Origin: Stappia albiluteola
GTDB taxonomy: Bacteria > Pseudomonadota > Alphaproteobacteria > Rhizobiales > Stappiaceae
Assembly (NCBI RefSeq): GCF_014050225.1
Contig: NZ_JACFXV010000043.1
Coordinates: forward strand, 496,001 to 560,000
DNA length: 64,000 nt
Reading direction: 5' to 3'
Numbering within the stretch: position 1 is the first letter of the stretch; every line of letters begins with the position of its first letter. A model generated the notes under the pieces. That model was given only the letters and a program-made list of their open reading frames with translations, ran no database searches and was not told the DNA's origin. Below, piece after piece: positions 61,224 through 64,000 of this stretch. Position numbers and translations under genes: made by a program.

Positions 61224-62102
61224 ATGAAGTACTGCGTCAAACAGATCACTACGGCAACCCGGCTCCTGGCAGGGCTTTTCCTGGTCTTCGCATTTCTCGG
61301 CCCGGCGACCGCGGAAGGCGAGCGCTGGGAGATCCGGAAAGCATCCGGGCAAGTCTATCTCGTGTCGCCGGAAGTTCCCGCATTCCGCGCCAGGGCGGGA
61401 ATGTATCTGGAGCCGGGCTTCACCATCGCGACGAGGCAGAACGGGCGGGCGCTGATCGCCAGGGGTGAAAGCAGTATCCTCGTCGGTCCCGACACGGCAT
61501 TCGCCTTGTCCGCCTACCAGTCCTCGGATAGGGCCACGACGCTGCTGCAGCGCAGCGGGCGGATCGAGATCGAGGTCGAGAAGCGCACCGTGCCGCATTT
61601 CAAGGTCGAAACGCCTTACCTTGCGGCGGTGGTGAAGGGCACGCGGTTCACCGTCACCGTCGGCAAGGATGCAGCGGCGGTCGATGTCAGCCGCGGCCTG
61701 GTAGAGGTCAGCGATTTCGCCTCGGGTGACACGGCCGACGTCAAGGCCGGGCAAAAGGCATCCAGCAAGCCGGGATTGAACCCAGGCCTGTCGGTGTCCG
61801 GCATCGGCACGGTCGAGCGCGTCCGCAAGGCCCCCCCGCAGGCCCCCTCCTTCCTGTCCGGCAAGGTTTCGCCGGCGGCAGCCGCCGCTGCCAGTTCCGC
61901 TGCTGGCAGGAGCGCCGGTGGCCTCGCCAGCGCGGGCGGCACGGGCCAAGGTGGCACCCATGGAAATGCGGGCGGAAAGTCTGCCGAGGCCGGAAACAAC
62001 AGCTCCGGCGGAAATGGCGGCAAGGGTGGCGGCTCGGAAAGCGCCAGCGGCAAAGGCGGCGGCAACGGCGGCGGCAACGGCGGCGGGCACGGCCGCAATT
62101 GA
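61224..62102 (+). CDS. FecR-domain protein with Gly/Ser-rich tail
   Basis: This 292-residue exported protein has a signal peptide (MKYCVKQ, hydrophobic LLAGLFLVFAFLG, cut near ATA-EG). The FecR domain follows: VYLVSPEVPAFRARAGMYLEPGFTIATRQNGRALI, ILVGPDTAFAL, TLLQRSGRIEIEVEKRTVPHFKVETPYLAAVVKGTRFTVTV. The last 70 residues are Ala-, Gly- and Ser-rich, ending in GGN repeats. No sigma factor is near, unlike iron-type FecR. The CHASE2 gene starts 11 bases after its stop. Other possible starts are ATG 61203 and TTG 61173. Confidence 0.82.
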   Translation: MKYCVKQITTATRLLAGLFLVFAFLGPATAEGERWEIRKASGQVYLVSPEVPAFRARAGMYLEPGFTIATRQNGRALIARGESSILVGPDTAFALSAYQSSDRATTLLQRSGRIEIEVEKRTVPHFKVETPYLAAVVKGTRFTVTVGKDAAAVDVSRGLVEVSDFASGDTADVKAGQKASSKPGLNPGLSVSGIGTVERVRKAPPQAPSFLSGKVSPAAAAAASSAAGRSAGGLASAGGTGQGGTHGNAGGKSAEAGNNSSGGNGGKGGGSESASGKGGGNGGGNGGGHGRN

Positions 62103-62113
62103 ACCGGGAACGG

Positions 62114-64000
62114 ATGCTGCGCCCTCTCCTCCTCCTCACCGCCCTGATACTGGCGGCGGCCGGCCTCGATCGGATCGGAGCGCTTCATCCGCTGGAGCGA
62201 TACCTGAGCGAATTGCGCTTCGAGGCAGGCCGGCGAGCCCCCTCCGGCGAGATCGTCTTTGTCGAAATAGACGCTCAAAGCCTGAAGGCCATCGGTCAGT
62301 GGCCCTGGCCGCGATCCGTCCACGCCGATCTGGTGGACCGGCTGAACGAGCTGGCGGTTGGCGAAATTGCCTTCGACATCGATTTCAGCGCGCATAGCGA
62401 TGCCGGTGCGGACCGGCGCTTCGCCGCCAGCCTGCAACGTTCCGAAAGCACCGTGGTGCTGGCGGCCTTTCGACAGCCCGCGACGAGCGGGGCGAACAGC
62501 GGCTTCGTGCTGAACCGGCCGCTCAACATGTTCCTGAACTCGGCCTGGATGGCCGATGTCTCATTCGCGCTGGAGCGCGACGACAGGGTTTGGCGGGGCG
62601 GATTCGGGCACGACCACGGCAGCAGGAACATTCCGTCGATGGCGGCCTTTCTCGCCGGCGGCAGTCGGCCGCTTGGCGCGGACTTCATGATCGACTTCGG
62701 CATCGATGCGGATCGGATCGAACGGGTATCGGCGATCGACGTTCTTGAGGGACGCGCGGACGCGGCAAAGCTGAAGGCCAGGACGGTCCTGATCGGCGCG
62801 AGCGCGCAGGAGCTGCGCGACCTGTTTCACGTCCCGGCGCATGGCGTCGTTCCGGGGGGCATCCTGCAAATCCTGGCCGCTGAATCGATCGCGCAGGACC
62901 GGATGCTCCGCCGCACGGGCGCCGCGCCGCAACTCGCCGCGTTGGCACTCGTTGCCCTGGTGTTGCTGGCGGCGGCTCGATCGCCGCTCTGGATACGCCT
63001 TTCGGCGCTGTGCAGCCTGGCGGCGGCAGGAGAGCTGACGGCTTTTCTGGTGCAGCAGAGCCACCCGGTCATTGTCGCCACGCCGCTGTGGCTGACCGGC
63101 CTTGGCTTGTTCGCCCTCTTTCTCGCGGTCGAGGAATTCGGCCTCAAGCGCCTTCTGCTGCTCGTCGCGCAGCTGCGGACGAGAAACGCCGAGACGATCC
63201 TTGGCCGCGTCATCGGCGACAGTTTCGCCGGCATCCTGATCGTCGACCGCGACGAAACGATCATGCAGGCAAGCCGGAGTGCAGCCGGCATTCTGTCCCT
63301 CGACGCCGACATGCGCCTGCAGGGACGCTCGATCCGCGAGATCCTGCCGCCCGTGATGTGTAGAGACACCTTGCGGGCCCTGTCGTCGCGCAATACCGAG
63401 AGCCGGACGGGCGAATGCGAGCTGGCGGTTCCGGGACAGAGCGAGCGGATCCTCGACTACGTCGTGACCGCGTCCCGTCTCTCCGAATTGTCCGAGCGGC
63501 AAAGAGAGGAAAGGCAGATCGCCTGCGTCACCTTCAAGGACGTGACGCGGCAGCGGCAGGCGGAAAGCAGGCTGCGCTACCTGGCGCGCTTCGATCCCGT
63601 CACGGGCGCCTTGACCCGCAACGCCCTTCTTCAGGACATGGAGAAAGGAGAATGCCCGCAAGAGGGCGACCGGCATGTCGCCCTTTTCGTGGTCGACCTC
63701 GACCGTTTCGAGGAGATCGGGGCAACGCTCGGCCACCAGCATGCCGACCAGCTTCTGGAAGCCGTCGCCGGGCGACTGACGGAAATCGCCGGTCCCGGAA
63801 ACGTCGCCCATCTTGGCGGCGGGCGTTTCGCGTTCCATCGGACGGACGATATCGAGACGGATGCGACTTCGCGAATTGCCGAAACGGCGATCCGCCGCCT
63901 GAACGAGACCTTTGACATCGACGGCAATCACCTTCTTGTCGGCGTCAATATCGGGACGACCATTGCCATATCGGACGCGCCCGATCCAGCCGGTCTGCTG
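62114..64000 (+). CDS. CHASE2-GGDEF transmembrane signalling protein (5' part)
   Basis: The frame is open to the right window edge (629 codons visible). An N-terminal helix precedes a periplasmic CHASE2 domain (EIVFVEIDAQSLKAIGQWPWPRSVHADLVDRL, FDIDFS, ARTVLIGASAQELRDLF). Then come three membrane helices, a PAS-like segment (GRVIGDSFAGILIVDRDETIMQASRSAAGIL) and a GGDEF domain (FDPVTGALTRNALL, FVVDLDRFEEI). Its signature loop reads GGGRF instead of GGDEF/GGEEF, so diguanylate cyclase activity is unlikely. An EAL domain may follow outside the window. It is nearly coupled to the FecR gene. Confidence 0.85.
   Translation, partial: MLRPLLLLTALILAAAGLDRIGALHPLERYLSELRFEAGRRAPSGEIVFVEIDAQSLKAIGQWPWPRSVHADLVDRLNELAVGEIAFDIDFSAHSDAGADRRFAASLQRSESTVVLAAFRQPATSGANSGFVLNRPLNMFLNSAWMADVSFALERDDRVWRGGFGHDHGSRNIPSMAAFLAGGSRPLGADFMIDFGIDADRIERVSAIDVLEGRADAAKLKARTVLIGASAQELRDLFHVPAHGVVPGGILQILAAESIAQDRMLRRTGAAPQLAALALVALVLLAAARSPLWIRLSALCSLAAAGELTAFLVQQSHPVIVATPLWLTGLGLFALFLAVEEFGLKRLLLLVAQLRTRNAETILGRVIGDSFAGILIVDRDETIMQASRSAAGILSLDADMRLQGRSIREILPPVMCRDTLRALSSRNTESRTGECELAVPGQSERILDYVVTASRLSELSERQREERQIACVTFKDVTRQRQAESRLRYLARFDPVTGALTRNALLQDMEKGECPQEGDRHVALFVVDLDRFEEIGATLGHQHADQLLEAVAGRLTEIAGPGNVAHLGGGRFAFHRTDDIETDATSRIAETAIRRLNETFDIDGNHLLVGVNIGTTIAISDAPDPAGLL

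Noticed and set aside
62030-62100. GGC-rich tandem-like repeat, possible non-coding repeat
   Set aside because: It is the coding sequence for the Gly/Asn tail of the FecR-domain protein; units are irregular.

Overview
The window is GC-rich, densely coding bacterial chromosome. Gene content and order point to an alphaproteobacterium of the Rhizobiales (Hyphomicrobiales), probably the Rhizobiaceae/Phyllobacteriaceae range. The signs are the runs fabD-fabG-acpP-fabF-mltG-yicC-gmk and rpsF-rpsR-rplI-dnaB-alr-radA-cvpA-purF, an IalB-family protein, HspQ, the ugd/kdsA/galU/UDP-glucuronate epimerase sugar block, and CTAG-bounded intergenic palindromes of the RIME type. I cannot name the species. Most of the window is housekeeping sequence, with accessory material at 3.5-8.3 kb, 19.7-21.0 kb and 57.1-64.0 kb.

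Layout. 1-3 kb: end of a lipid A acyltransferase gene, a malyl-CoA-lyase-like enzyme, hspQ and an IalB-family protein. 3.5-8.3 kb: a tight three-gene operon of a peptide-type solute-binding protein, a degenerate adenylate-forming enzyme and a degenerate receiver/GGDEF-like protein. 8.5-15 kb: a DsbA-like oxidoreductase, enolase, then nucleotide-sugar and KDO genes (ugd, kdsA, galU, epimerase) that supply the cell envelope. 15-19.6 kb: DUF4864, tgt-queA (queuosine), two cyclophilins and coaD. 19.7-21 kb: three small orphan exported or membrane proteins. 21-31 kb: gyrA, marC, then gmk, yicC, mltG and the fatty-acid genes. 31.5-40.2 kb: ribosomal proteins, dnaB, alr, radA, cvpA, purF and an SDR. 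40-55.3 kb: der, a BamB/YfgM-like pair, nnrU, a PilZ protein, an HxlR regulator divergent from a quinone reductase, rpiB, guaA, a TPR protein, an rRNA methyltransferase, guaB, a shortened MFS transporter and rlmE. 55.3-57 kb: a Ppx/GppA phosphatase with a long basic extension.

57.1-59.7 kb begins at a tRNA-Gln(CUG) and looks like a small acquired island. It holds an AT-richer gene with a nucleoside-deoxyribosyltransferase-like C-terminal domain (a candidate defence or nucleotide-metabolism effector), a VapBC toxin-antitoxin pair and a stack of four inverted repeats. The window ends with an SH3-domain membrane protein, divergent from a FecR-domain protein that is nearly coupled to a CHASE2-GGDEF protein cut off by the window edge.

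The best leads are the degenerate three-gene operon at 3.5-8.3 kb and the deoxyribosyltransferase-like gene at the tRNA. Several enzymes have lost textbook residues: Tgt has lost three of its four zinc ligands, an SDR has Gln at the catalytic Tyr position, the GGDEF motif reads GGGRF, and a DHA2 transporter has lost its middle helices in frame. All protein assignments are by reading sequence motifs; no database search was run.
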